Source of the DNA: Climacteris rufus
Lineage: Eukaryota; Chordata; Aves; Passeriformes; Climacteridae
Direction: 5' to 3'
Assembly: GCA_013398175.1 (NCBI GenBank)
Contig: VZRZ01003844.1
Coordinates: forward strand, 650,913 to 714,912
Length of the DNA: 64,000 nt
The translations under genes were made by a program, and so were the position numbers. Below the pieces are notes generated by a model, which made no database searches, had not been told where the DNA came from, and worked only from the letters and a program-made list of their open reading frames with translations. Positions within the stretch are counted from its first letter, which is position 1, and each line of letters starts with the position of its first letter. Below are positions 1 to 33,091 of this stretch, in pieces.

Positions 1-191
1 GCTATACATGTGCATATATGTCATTATGCAAAGGAGAGTCTGTAAGAAATTTGCCTGGACAAGCTCTTGTAAATCCATCTGGTCTACAGTACAATGCATT
101 TGGGGGGTGGGGGGGGTGATCGTTTGTATATTTTTTTCTTTAAAAAATGTAGAAAAATGCTCGCAATTTTTAAATCCCGAAGTAACCTTAC
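1..191 (-). other. EDAR: EDAR intron 10, partial
   Basis: Intronic sequence follows the exon 10 donor. On the plus strand it holds a G-run at about 101-117. Nothing else is seen before the window edge. Confidence 0.85.
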
Positions 192-20308
<20,117 letters not shown>

Positions 20309-20326
20309 GCTCTCTTGATATTTTAC
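20309..20326 (-). other. EDAR: EDAR 5' UTR part of the ATG exon
   Basis: These 18 nt lie between a pyrimidine-rich acceptor (minus strand TTCTGTCTTCTCAG, ending at 20327) and the EDAR ATG. Human EDAR also has a non-coding first exon spliced close to the ATG. The partner exon 1 is not identified in this window. The acceptor is inferred from motif and position only. Confidence 0.55.
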
Positions 20327-21303
20327 CTGAGAAGACAGAATTGGTGATTGTTTATGAACATGAGTAAACATTTGTGTGTTGCCAAAATAAGAACAGAAGG
20401 GCTCATAAGCAGAACAAAGGTTACATGGGAGCGATGCCCAGAGGTCTAAACAAAGAGAGGGGGAGACGTGCGCGTGCAGTTGTGCACACACACAGACACC
20501 ACACACCCTTACTGCACATCTCTTTCCTCTCTTTGAGAAGACCAGTGGCATGTGGGAATCCAGTCTTGCCATATATACAAAATTCTGGGAAAGATGAGGA
20601 ACCAAGTCTGAATTCTGGCACTTCTTGGCTTGCTGAGAAATCCTCCCACGGAGGAACTCAGGGCTGTGCCTTGACTGCTGAATGAAGGAGGGCTGGGCAT
20701 CAGCAGCCTGGCTTGTGTCCACACCACTTAGTGCCTGACCACACCAGATCAGCTTTGTCTGGGAAAGATTCTGATGGAGCAGCCGAAGCAGAGGCAGGGA
20801 GTGAACACATGGCAAGCAGCGTGGGCAGTCAGCACAGCAGGGCTGCACTTTCCCTGCCAGTTCCTGTGGATATGCTGAGAAATCCCAGAGCTGCCTTCCT
20901 TTCTTTAGGAAGCATCAGCTACATTTTGTTCTTGACAAACAAACTGCAGATTTAAGATTTAACCCAAGGAAGGAGCCAAACTTTATATCTGAAATGCTAT
21001 TAAAACGGTTGGGGAAAAGAAAGGCTGCAATCAATGTTACAAACACACGTGTTAATTTATTTAGGTTTAAAAATTATTAATTTTGAATAAGAGCTAATGT
21101 TACATATTCGTCTACTGGATTTCTTTCTAAGGTGAAAAAAGAGATAGGAAAAGGAGGCACAAATTGGTTTTTTAGCATGATACAACCTATTTAATTATAT
21201 TGTGACAGCACATAATATGCCCTAGGGATTTTAGAGCTTCAAATTGCAACACTCTGGTTCTAGCAGATGTAAACTACTCTTTCAGTTTTCCATGTCTGAG
21301 ACA

Positions 21304-21326
21304 CTGGGAGACTTTTAGTCTCCCAG
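21304..21326. repeat. Perfect 10-bp inverted repeat, 3-nt loop
   Basis: CTGGGAGACT, loop TTT, AGTCTCCCAG. The arms are exact reverse complements and pairing stops immediately outside them. Confidence 0.9.
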
Positions 21327-23369
21327 CAGAGTACAATTACTACTTTGTGCCACATTCAGGCATACAACCTACACGAGAGCAGTGCTCTAGTATTTGAGAT
21401 AGCTGCTAACATTTACATTTTTAAACACTAAGTAGATTAGGCAAAGATTATATCACTCCAGCATCAAGGTTTATATGTTCCTTCCAGCAATTGGGCTAGC
21501 TGAGACAGGTAACTGGGTGGGTGGACAACCTGAATTATGAGCATATTCGTTTGTGCAGGAAATTGCACATTGAAACCTAGAAACAAAAGAGAATCAGAGA
21601 TAAATTGTCCTAAATCTGGAGGTAAGAGATGGAAAATAGTAATGCAATTGTATAAAGTGTCAAACATGTAAGCTGGATGAAGGCTTTGTCTATGGCAGTG
21701 CAGTTGCCTGGCAAACTTCCAAGGATATGGTCTTAATGCATATGTCTGTTAAACTGTAGCCTAATTATAAAAGAGTTTGTTAGACATTAGCTATCAATGT
21801 TATTAAGGCTGTGTCCCCACTGATACTGCTAATTTATCATATTTATTATAAATCTGGTTTGAGGCTGCTCAGAACCAAAAACTTTCAGTAAATCTGTAAC
21901 TTTACAGTAAGAATATGTCTTACAGCAAAAACATGCTTCAGTTGCTTTCAAGCCACCCAGATGTTTGCTGTTTGAGGTACTTTTATGCAATCATAGCCAG
22001 ATTTGAAAAATGGAAATGAAGCAGTGTAGCCCACTAATGTATAATACAATCTTCTTCATTTGGCATTTATTTACATAAAATGTTGAAAGTGGCAAGTTAT
22101 ACATACATAAATAAAATATTTTTCAGTCTCTTAATATAAATATGCATGTGGGGTATGTTTTGTATGTAAACATACTTTTTTTCCCCTGCATTCCATCATT
22201 ATATGCAGCAATATGTCAAGCATATGGGAAATATGTTTTTAACTGGAAAAAGCCATTTCAAAGTGCTAAACATAGCTAGATTAGAACTCCAGGGGAGACT
22301 TCCCAAACTGTAATATCAAAAAGTTAAATTTAAGTATTCACCCTCCTATTCAAGTACACTCCCATAAATGGGCTGTGTTACTTTCTGTTGATTTTATTTG
22401 TTTGGTTGGCTGTGGTTTTTTCCTCCTTTGGAGTTAAAGCTCAAAACACTAATTTTGTAACACAGGAGTGAACATGGGAGTGGGGGAGGGAGATGAAGGA
22501 GGTTTCTGGCAGTAGAGCCACAGGCAGTTACTCAGCTGGGGTGATACCTGAAGGTATCTACCAAAATATGCCAGGCTGCTCTTGGGCTTGCTGTCAGTTT
22601 TTAGGCATCTTAAGTTATATCTGCACCATGCTTTCTGTCATTCATTAATCCCATCCCCACAACAAGGGGTCTTCTAGTGCCAAGATGGCTTTTGTCTCTA
22701 GCTGACACCTATGACAACCAGCCAGCTTCTTCCAAGAAGAAGAAAAAAGAGTGACCAGTTATTATGGCCCCTAACCATTAAAATAAATTAGTTCTTCATT
22801 AATTATTCCACTTTGGCTGAAGCAAATGACTGTCTCCTGTGGGATGTCATGAAACAGTGAGCAGGAAGGAGCTGGAGGTGCATTTTTTGCTGGGAACTAT
22901 GGTACTGCTCCTAAGGAATTTGGGATCTCTGTCAGCTTGTCTGCTGAGCCCTCCAGAGATCCTGATTTGTGTTTTTGTTTGGGACGTGTGGGTGTCTGCA
23001 GAGAGGAGGTGTAAAACACAGACCTGTGTCTTTGTGGATCAGGTGTGCAACACACAGCAAGTCTCGTCATGACTAGCGGGGGTTGCTAATTACAGCTATA
23101 TTTGTCTTTTGGGCATATTTGTTAATAGCTGGTAAGAATATACACATAAGATGACAGGAAAAGGAAGACTATTTTCCCAGTGGCAACCACAGCAAGAAAT
23201 GCCAGAGACTCCTTGTCTCAGCTACTTTCCTGTAGACTGCAAGGCAGAAATTTGGGGAACAGGAAAAGAGATGACTGGGACCCTATTACACAAATATTTC
23301 TCCTGTCGGAAAAAAAAATCCTTCCATACAGTCCTTGTGGTTTCCTATCAAGGAAAGGATTGTACCTTG

Positions 23370-23395
23370 TTGTACCTGTGTACTGGCAGGTACAA
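23370..23395. repeat. Perfect 9-bp inverted repeat, 8-nt loop
   Basis: TTGTACCTG and CAGGTACAA are separated by 8 nt. It is of a size expected by chance at low frequency. Confidence 0.85.
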
Positions 23396-23709
23396 ACAAG
23401 GCAGTAAATAAACAATTAATTAAATAAATAAAGCATCAGGTAGACAATGCTATCCAAACAATAAAAAGCACCATTCATTGTAGTGAGCCTTTGAATTTGA
23501 CAATTTACTTAGATTATAAGGTAGCACTGCCATGACATTTACAGTATCCATGATTATAATCAGAATAAATACATGAAATGTGCAAACAATGAGGTTACTG
23601 CAGCTGGTGGACTAAGCTAAAGCTCACAGCTTTCAATGGACGACCTTAGATGTTCTTTTAATTCTCTGGCTTCAGTAAATAATGCAGTGCAAATATAATT
23701 TCTTATCAT

Positions 23710-23732
23710 AGTCTTTTTTTTTTTTGTTTTTT
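23710..23732. repeat. T-rich homopolymer
   Basis: A run of T broken by a single G. No associated retroposon is recognised. Confidence 0.7.
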
Positions 23733-25743
23733 AAAATACAGTTGAAAAAAGCAGGAAAACAAACATGGATTGAAGTACAGAAACATTTCTCATGTAGAAA
23801 TATAGGGGCTTTTGATATTTGTGTATTTCTTTAATTTCATCACTGACACAGATGTATTTCAAGGAGAGAAAACAACCTTGTGAGAGGCAAAGGCACAAGC
23901 ATTGTCTCACACAGCTTCACCAATTCTGATATTTCTATGTGCATTTCTTTTCTGGGGTTTCTTAAGCAGCAGTTTGGTTATCAGGTCTGTGGCTACAAAT
24001 GTAATCCCTACGTAGCCAGCAAATCGGTATCCATCATGAACCCACATCCAAGATCGCTACTAACAAGAGCAGAATGCAAGACAAATGCTTCCCTGTAAAT
24101 AAAGGCAGGCAGGTTGTATGTACCTCACAGGGGCCACCAGCAAACCCAGAGCTTGGCCCGAGTTCCCAGGGTTGCTGGAAGGAACCTTGCAAGGCACCTT
24201 TTCCACAGATTATCACAGTTTTTGCATGAGCTCAGTAGATAATCTCTGTACACTCCCGATGCTGCTAAACCCTTCTTAATTGGGATAAGCATATAATCCT
24301 CACTGCAGGGCCTCACAGGCTTCAGAGTTCAGCAGCACAGTTCAGTCTGGCTCCAGACTTCTGAAAAATGATGCAGTCTGAGTTTTGCTTTCAGGAGGGA
24401 AGCCCATCACTGAATGACAATGATGGCACTGCATGCTCAGGGACAGAATAAACTCAGAAAATTAAAAGTAAATGGAAACAGAGATGATGGAAGAAAAGTA
24501 TTTTGTAGCCTTAGTTACAGTTTGTAGTGTTGTGAAAAAATATTGTACAGAACATTATTACATTTGTAGGACAACACCAACTACACTGTTTCCCACTGTT
24601 TCTTTATCACTTTGACCTTGCAAATACCTTAAGAATTACCTCAGAGAGATGTAAAAAGTGCTAAAATGATACAACTCTATTCTTCCTTTTTACCTGAAAC
24701 ATCAAAAGGCAGTGAGAACAGCTCAAGCTACACATAAAACTTTAATTGCCCTGTGATCTGGCAACCCTGTCAGAAAAATAATTGATTGATCAGGCACAGA
24801 AACTAGACTTTTTCCAGGAGGAACAGCACTGACAAGAGGAGACAAAAGATTCTTTAATTTGTTAATGGGGGCACTGTGTGCGGAGGACCTGGGGACAATC
24901 AAGCCTAATGAAGAGCCATCCATGTCTTACAGACACTCTTATTTAGAAACTATGTCTGGAAGTACATATTGGAACCTGCTTTCTCACCTTGCATAAAGAC
25001 ACCTTGGCTCTCAGGTAACTGCACCATCAGCTTTATGAAAAGGTCTTCAGGGGAAAAAAAAAAAGAAGCTACAATGTAGGAATGAAGCAAAAGCAGGAAA
25101 GAAGAAAAGGCTCCACACTTTGTGTGGTTGACACACATTTCTGCAGAAAGAAGGCACTACAGGACACACACCATAGGGTCCACACTCTTTGCTGGTACCA
25201 AGACAGCTGCACCCCGGCCCCCTTGCTACTGGCATGGCCCTGATTCAGCCTCTCCCCATGGCTGAAGTTGCTTTTATCTGCCAGCAGCACCCCTCCAAAA
25301 CCTAACCCTGCGAGGCTGGAACTGCCAGAGGACCACAGTGGTCTCCATCCCTGCTCCAAAGTCCTCTCAGAGCACATGCTTCACAGCCAAACCTCTCCAT
25401 GCTGCCTCTCACTCAGGGAGGTGAGAGGGGAGTGAGCACAGGATGGATTTTAGGGTGGAAAAATGGTAATTCATTGATCCCACAACCTGCTGCCACAGTG
25501 CATCCATTTCAGTGACGTTTGCACTAGAAAGACTGATGTTTTAGTGGGGAAGTGATGCTGGGGGGAAAAGGCACTCCTGACCTCCTGCCATGGAGGCTAC
25601 AGCAGTTGGTGCTGCTTTATACAAATAAGAAAGTATTAGGGCAAAAACTTGAGCAGGAACTTGTATCTCCCCCAGTCAAAAGGCTGCCCTGACCTTAAGA
25701 TAAACCACAAAGGCTCTTTTGCTTTCTTATTGCTTTTTTACTA

Positions 25744-25769
25744 TAAACAAACAAATAAATAAATAAAAA
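25744..25769. repeat. (AAAT)n / AAAC short tandem repeat
   Basis: AAAC units pass into AAAT units, about six tetramers in all. Confidence 0.8.
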
Positions 25770-27469
25770 TCTGTGATGTATCCTGATGCATAATTAAGAA
25801 AAAAAATCAGAAACCTTATGTTTGTAATGAGGAAAAAAATCTTGACTTCTTTGGCCAGTCCTCATAAGGATTCTCCTCCTTGGGATAGGCTTGCTTTCCA
25901 CCTCTGCTTCACCTAAGGTGATTTCCATGAAGACTTTCCTGTTCTTTTCAGCTCCTCCTAATGTCTGCCAGGATGTGCTATGACAGATATATTATTCCTT
26001 CTGGGTTCCTTGCTTACATGTTAATTTTTGGAGGGCTTGGACTATTCTTTTGAGAAGCCCTGGCAATGATGGTTGTCCTGGAGGCACCTTAGGGCTGCAC
26101 CCAATCCCTCCCAGCAGAGCTCCTGCTTCACTGCCTCGGTGAGCTCACCCTGCTACCAGCTCACAGCTGCCAGAGGGCACCTGAGTTTTCCATGGAAATA
26201 GTGGGAAGATGGATCTTACATCACCATGAAAAATTGCAAACGAATATGCTAGACTCCCCAGCCTGATAATTTTGAGGTAAGAATTACTGAGCAGCAATAC
26301 AGTCATTCACTGTCTTGTGGGTTGTCCCAGTGCCACATCAGCTCAGTGCTTTCTCCATCACCGTTTCCTGAGAAGTTTCCCTATCTACTCCTACCTAAGG
26401 GAGAGAAAACTTGGTTTTGGAATTTTGCTTCCAGGGGCAAGGTAAAACTGCTGATATGGAAACAACTTAATTTAGATTCAGAAGCTCTCCTGAGACAAGT
26501 ATTGCTTCCCATTAAGAGCAGAAAATTAAGAGCTTATTAGGAAAATACAAACCACCAAAGCAATGATGGTGCTTTTTAAACATCTTTTCCACTTTACTGT
26601 GCTTTATGCATTTTGGATGACAGGTAACATAGTAAGAACACTCTGAATCTTGTCTTCCATTATTAAGACCAATAAAGATTTGAGCTCACACTTTGCTTCC
26701 ATTTCTCAGGATCTCAGGAGCTGCTGAGTACCTTCAAAAATCACAATATTTGGGAAGCAGACGATTTTTAGCCCAGTGCAGACACTGTCGTTCTTTAAAT
26801 ACTATAATGGTTGATGGTCAGGAAAGAGGTGGAGAAATTTAGAAATCTATTACAGGAAGGAACTGAAGTGAAATCCCTCAGTGACGATTGACAGGATTTA
26901 CTGAAATGGTAAATAGAATAAAAGTCCCATGCTGACCATTCAACAAATAATGTCTGTTCTTAGCCTACAGCACATTTGCATTTCTTAACTAAAAGCCAAA
27001 TATTGTTAGAGAGGTCACCACACAACTCTGTTTTTTTCCATGGCTTGCATGAAAACATCTGAATTACTGCATCTGACAGGCACACTGAATAGCAGCTGGG
27101 GTGCAGTGGGAGGGAGATGCAGCAGAGCACAGTGGTACCTCTGAAGGTACCCCAGAGCAGGTCCCCACATGGGGCAGGATGTCAACGGGAGGGTCCTGGC
27201 CATGAACTCTCCTTCCTTGTACAAGTGCATTAAATAACAGTGCACCATTTTTGCTATTTGGCAAAGGTAAGGGAGGCAGTATTGGGTGGTGGCCATGTAT
27301 ACTTTGGTACTTGATGTTAAGAGTCCCAGAAAAGCCTCTTGTTTGTCAACAGGGCTCTGTCTTACAGACAAAGGGATATGTACACTGCCAACAAACATTA
27401 ATTTTTTATTATTCTACTTTTTACGTAACTGTTCGAAAGGGACTTATTATTTTTGTAAACTAAAGGCTG

Positions 27470-27960
27470 GCTGCATTTTAATTCAAAACTACATCCCAAG
27501 CCGCCCGGGCCACCATTGTTGGGAAGAGCAGGGAGAGGGAGCAGAGGGAGGGGAAACTCTCCGCTGGGAACAGGGGCCACACAGCGAGCAGGCGCCGTGC
27601 CGGGTTGCCCAAGGGGAGAGGCGGCTGGAGGGCACGGCACAGGGCCTGCAGCACCAGCCGTGGCTTGTGGGCCCCTGTGCCCCAAGCAGGGATTGAGGGA
27701 TGGTCCATGGGAGCAGCCCCCGCACGCCCCATCCACCACCCCATCTCATGGGCATGGCTACCCCTGGAGCGACAGTGAGGGGATGGGGCACAGAGGCCAC
27801 AACACATCTCCCGGTCCCAGTGCTGGGCAGAGGAACACACCCAAGCAGCCAAATCCCCCATATCTGTGGGTACTTGCGAGCTACAACCTGCTGAGGCTGC
27901 TATTTATGCCAACCACCACATGTACAGGCAGGAGGAGGAACAACCCCCACCCTGGCTAAG
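27470..27960. other. GC-rich segment, possible promoter or untranslated exon
   Basis: This is the most GC-rich stretch of the window, with roughly 14 CpG between 27480 and 27860 by hand count. That is below a strict CpG-island ratio. Several long overlapping open frames on both strands reflect base composition. No protein homology is recognised. It could hold the non-coding EDAR exon 1 on the minus strand, but I cannot show a convincing donor. Confidence 0.35.
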
Positions 27961-30900
27961 AACGGCTGAAGTTCCAGCCCATCATATGGACATGCCCACA
28001 GGAATTGTGTGTTTACAGGCAAGCGTGTGTCCACAAACACATCTATTTACACACACGTGTCCTCAGAGAGGCTGACTGTCCCTCTCATCCCTGTTCAGCC
28101 TGGATGTCCCAGATCTCAGCTAACGCCTTAGTGTAGTGGAATCTCTGTGCTTAACGTGCCATGTAGTGTTGCTATTACAAAGTATGGTGCCTTCATTCCT
28201 GGAGAAGGAGGAAGAAATGGCTTTCTCTGTTGGAATACTTTCTCTTTTGGTCAATAATCATAAAAACTCTTCATAATTTCTCCGAGGCCCTCATTTCTTT
28301 TTTAATGAAGGTGTTTACATTCCTAATTAAGGAGCACAATTAAGCCTAGTGGTACCTTATCTGATAAACTCATTAGTAGGCGATGTCAAGCTAAGCCTTT
28401 CAAGGTAGCAAGCTAGTTTTAAAAACTGGTTATCCTCTGGGCTGGAAATATGCAAACCAAGAGCTTACAATTAACTTGGGTTAATTACAAAATACCAGAA
28501 ATGTAATAAAGTATTTAAAAATACAACACAGGTGCTAATGACTTTTTTTTTGTTTTCTCTCCCCCCACCTTATTTTTCCTCTCTGCAGAAGCTTAGAGCC
28601 TGTCACTCTGCTCCCCGCTAACAGTCCCCCCATGCTCCACAGGTGTTAGCCACCTTTTCCTCTCATGTGGAGGAATTTATTAGTATAGCAAGATTGATCC
28701 AAGAACTGTTGTTTCTGCCTTGCAGTTAGCATGGACTTTGCCACTGTTTTCTGGACCTGCTGAAGGAACTAGGTTTGAGATGTTTATTTTTTCTAGGTCT
28801 ATCTAATAAAAAACATCACCTATCTCTCCATGCCTATTCTCCCACCACCACCCTTGCATGACTCATGAAACCTTTGAGACACCATCACCTTGCCACACAA
28901 GGTGTCAGATGGTAAGACTAACAATTTGACCTCCTTCCTACAAAGTAGTAGCCTTGTGACTGCATGCTGACTGTTTGGGTACAGCTATTGCCTTCCAGCA
29001 AGAAACACTCATCCAGTTCTGATTGCAACTTGCAGCCCAGTACACTTAAATAAGACTGAAAACATGGGCAAAGTGGGGAGTTCAGGCTGACAAACTAATG
29101 ACCTGGAAGGCAAGCCTATGTGGTGTCCAGAAAATATATCTGCAGAAAGGAAGCTGTACTCCTGCTGCTTGTGCTCAGCCGGATAATGCTTTTCCCACGT
29201 GCACTACAAGGTGCTCGTGATCACCTTCCCCAGTCCCCTGGGGAGGGCTATTGCCTGCCCCTGACTTGAGTACTGCTAAGCCTAGCCTATATGTTCTCTT
29301 CAAATATACTGTATTTCACAATAGCTTTATATTTCTTCTTCTCCCCGATCCATTAATTGGTCATTTAGCTGATTCAGATGCCTTTTATGGTGCTACAACC
29401 CAACTAAGCTGCTGAGAAGATATTTTTATCATCCATAAGCACATCTGCTATTTCATCCCATTCCAGTGACACAGCCACAAGAAAACATAGAGATGTGGTT
29501 TCAGAAGCATTAGCCTGTCCTGACACAGAGGTGATGTGATGGAAATATGGCAGAGCACTGTGGAAAATATGAAGAGAAGAATATTGAGAATAATTGACTC
29601 AATGGCAAATGTCATGGTCTCGTGGTCTTGATTTCTACCATGTAGATGTTTAGTTGCATGTTTTGGAATTTATAGTCATCTAAAGCTACATTTTGAAAGA
29701 AGAGTCTTTGGACATACCAAGAGTCTGACTGTAACTGTGAACCTAATCTCAGGTTTTATAATATTCTGTGTTGCTGTAGGGAAAACTAAATAATGATAGC
29801 AAAGGGACATCTGTGAAGAAATTACAATCTGGAAGACAAGAAGCCAGTGAGAGTATTTAAAGTTCTGTCCAGAAACATCCAATATGATCAAATAAATATA
29901 ATCTTTTCTGTTACAAACCAGAAAGTGGCACATTTTCCTACTGGATGATGAGGGATGTTGTAGTGAATAAATACAGCTGCTTACAGCTGCTTTAATAGTT
30001 ATGTGTAATATCTCGTCAGCCTTAAGACATTTTAGACCTGGCTATTCTTTAAAAATGAGAACATCATATAGCCAGCTCCTCTTAGAATCCCTGAAATGTG
30101 AAGCATTACCCACAAGCAGCTGAAGACCTTCTGCTCTTTCTAACTGCAGTACTTGTTGAGAAAGGAGATATTCTGGGACAGCACTATTTGTACTGCAAAT
30201 TTAAAATCGGATGTGAATCACCCTACCCATAAAACACATTTGAATAAATTTAATACTGCCCCACCAATGGTCAATTTAATATTTTGATTTAACATATGTC
30301 CTGTGAGTGCTTTCTTTACACACTTTACAAGTGAAGGTCGGCAAAGCTCGACCTCCTGAACCAGATCCCGACTCCACTGGGGGGCAGTGCATTAGCACAT
30401 ATATTAATAGTGCACTCACCTGCTTCTGAGAAAGCAAGTTTTCCAGATAAATGTTTAGCTACCATGAAACTGCTTAATGGAACAAATATGCACGAATGTC
30501 TCTTCTATATGTGCTGTTAGATTACTGACTTGCTAGCTAAACAACCAACCTGAGGATGAAACCAAGTCTGAGTACAGAGATAGTTTAAACTATTTACTGG
30601 CACCAGGATCAACAGATTCTAAATTAGCTACAAAGCTGCAGGGAATCCTGACATGTGAAATCAGTTTGGTGGGGGATTTTTTTTTTTTTTTAATTCTTAG
30701 CCCCTCAGGAGATTTGAGATGGTTTGATGTTCATCTGGAGGCTTGTCAAAATTCTATAGAAACCTAATAGCCTGCCAACACGGGTGGTTACTGCTTGGAG
30801 GCATTCGACATGGCAAAGGTCCTGTCTGCATGCTGCAAACCTGTATCTGTCAAAGGCTGCTTGGAATGGCATGAAAACAGGAGTTGTGTGGTGTCAGAAC

Positions 30901-32121
30901 GCTGTGTGCAGGATTGCAGGGGAAATGTGTGCACATCCCAGCTCTCCCAGGGCCGCCAAGCTGTGGGAGGAATCCATCTGGCCCCGTAATTATTCTGAGC
31001 ACTGCCTGAGAGTTAAACCCCACAAGGTGCTGCCACACCTATATACCAGGGTTTGGGTGGGACGGGGCTCCCTGCTCTCTGGTTAGGAGAGAAATGAAGA
31101 CTGGAGGGCAGCTGGGGAGGAGGAATGAAGCTGGGCAGAAGCACAAACCAGGGCAAAAGTCTAGGCAGAGAGGGCTGTTGTCCAGACCAGGAGCCTGCAC
31201 TGGAGAGAGGGCACTGAGGGTGGAAACAGGAATGGGGAATGTGACATAAGTGGAAGGCAGCAGAGCCAAGCACAGGCTGCAGTTGCCCTTTGGTGGGGTC
31301 CTGCCTGCTGGCTGCTCCATGGCCAGTTGCGTGGTGGAGTCTGGGTTACATGACTCCAGGAAATGGAATGGGGCCTCGAGGGCTGGAGGCAATCCCATGG
31401 AATGGCATGGCTTGCTGAGGCTTCAGGAAGCAGAACTAAAGCTATCCTGTACTGAGCAGTGGGATGGGGAAGAGGATGAGCCTTAAACCATCCTCGTGAT
31501 GAGGCTCAAGCTCCTACTTGCAGGCATGGGAGAAGACTGCTTGACAGAAAGCTGGGATGTCTTCCCCCATGGCAGCACAGAGAGACTTGCTCACACTTCC
31601 CCAGCAGAGCTCTGCTGCACTGTGCCAAGTACCTGGGGATGGTGAGAAGAATTAGAGTGAAGAATTAGTTGGTAGGACAAAACTTGGTTACACACCACTC
31701 TGAAGTGAGACAGGTAGGTATTCTGGCCCAAGCCTAGGAGCTGGAAATTGAGGGATACATATACACAAAGCAGCTACCATAGGTGAGACACAGGAATTAC
31801 ATGGCAGGAGTGAAGGCACTTGGGCAGGTCCTGCGTTTCCGAGTGAAGCCCTTGCCCAGAGCAGTGCACATGGAGGAACCGGTTAGCACAGAGGAGCCTG
31901 AGCTGACAGGCAGACTGGGACTGCCCAGAACAGGTACCTGGGAGAAACTTGTGTTTTCTGTAACTCAATCCCCCTCTCACTGGGGCTTAATTTGCTCTCA
32001 CTGGAGCCCTCATAATGGTCTTGCAGTTGCACAGCTGAGAGGAGATAACTGCTTCTCTGTGTCTTGCGTCCTACTGTAGAGAAATGTAAAGTATATATTC
32101 ACCTCTCACTACAAAAAAGAC
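27961..32121. other. Non-coding, unique-looking sequence
   Basis: No gene or transposon is recognised. The interval 28.24-28.52 kb is AT-rich with several TAAT/ATTA-type motifs. A T-run occurs at 30677-30691. The part from about 30.9 to 31.7 kb is moderately GC-rich with a polypurine bias on the plus strand. Confidence 0.6.
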
Positions 32122-32589
32122 ACTGAGGTACTGGAGTGTGGTTCCCTTCCAAAGAAGGGCAATTAAGCTGGTAAAGGATCTGGAGCACATATCTGATGAG
32201 GAGCTCACAAATGAGCTGAGGGAGCTGAGGGTGTTTAGCCTCAGAAGAGGAGGCTCAGAAGGGACCTTCTCACTCTCTACAACTACCTGAAAGGGGGCTG
32301 TAGCCAGCTGGGGGTCTGTCTCTTCTCCCAAGTGATAAGCAATAGAAGAGGAAATGGCCTCAAGTTGCACCAGGGGAAGTTTAGATTGTATATTATGAAA
32401 AATTTATTCACTGAAAGAGTGGTCAAGCATTGGAATAGGCTGCCCAGGGAAGTCACCATCCCTTGAAGCGTTAAAAAAACACATGGATGTGGCACTTGGG
32501 GACAGTTTAGTGGTGGACTTGGCAGTGCTGGATTAACAGTTGGACTTGATAATCTTAGGGGTATTTTCCAAACGTAAAGATTCTGAAAC
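32122..32589 (+). mobile_element. CR1 LINE, 3' part (5'-truncated)
   Basis: Avian CR1 landmarks appear in order: AGAAGGGCAATTAAGCTGGT, GAGGCTCAGAAGGGACCTT, TCTCTACAACTACCTGAAAG, CAGCTGGGGGTCTGTCTCTT, TCACTGAAAGAGTGGTCAAG, AGGCTGCCCAGGGA, then the ACTTGGCAGTGCTGG / GTTGGACTTGATAATCTTAG tail ending near AAAGATTCTG. It covers the end of ORF2 and the 3' UTR only, as in most CR1 copies. A short GAGCTGAGG duplication lies at about 32.21-32.23 kb. The left boundary is approximate. The copy is too decayed to encode protein. Confidence 0.93.
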
Positions 32590-32811
32590 CTGCACCAGGA
32601 CTATACCTGTGTCTGAAGACTTGCACTAGTTCTGGTCACTGCTCTTGTTCCCCTTTGAACAGGTTTCAGAGCAGAGCTGGGCAGAAGTGTTAGAGCCATT
32701 TAGGATCCCTCTAGGCTAGGAAGAGGCAGAACTTGCTGGAAGTTTGTGCTTACTCATCAGTCCTTGGATTTTGGAGCTTGTGGAGGAGGAGGTTCTCACT
32801 GGGCTTTGTGA

Positions 32812-32864
32812 GTTTTGTTTTGTTTTGCTTTCTTTGCTTTGCTTTGTTTTTTTTTTTTTTTTTT
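32812..32864. repeat. T-rich simple repeat with TTTTG and CTTTG units
   Basis: TTTTG and CTTTG units run into a T homopolymer of about 20 nt followed by CAG. The T tract plus CAG resembles a splice acceptor on the plus strand, but no exon follows that I can support. Confidence 0.8.
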
Positions 32865-33064
32865 CAGGGCTGGACATGCCATGAATGGTTTTGTCGGAGA
32901 GCCTTGCGGCCAAGAACACAGATTTACTTCACCACAGGTTGGTGGATCACATTTGGACTTTATAAGGAAGAGAGGAGGAGGCTGAGGAGGCACTCAGAGA
33001 GATGGCCTGACTAGGTCTCACACAGCTGAGAAGCTGTGACACGGCTATGGCAGGATGAGGGGCC

Positions 33065-33091
33065 TGGATATGTTGGATAAGTTGGATATGT
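33065..33091. repeat. 9-bp tandem repeat, three copies
   Basis: TGGATATGT, TGGATAAGT, TGGATATGT in tandem, with one mismatch in the middle copy. Confidence 0.85.

Larger units (their letters stand above)
20327..27470. other. Non-coding: probably EDAR intron 1 or 5' flank
   Basis: No exon or known transposon is recognised. The segment 20.95-22.3 kb is AT-rich and unique-looking. Two perfect inverted repeats occur, at 21304-21326 and 23370-23395. A T-run lies near 23.71 kb and an AAAT-type repeat near 25.75 kb. The frame upstream of the EDAR ATG stays open to 20848 but has no recognisable homology. Confidence 0.6.

Noticed and set aside
27478..27861. Overlapping 100-127-codon open frames on both strands
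   Set aside because: High GC suppresses stop codons in every frame. The translations are low in structure and mutually overlapping, with no homology.
32071..32370. Minus-strand 99-codon open frame
   Set aside because: It is the antisense of the CR1 3' end at 32122-32589.
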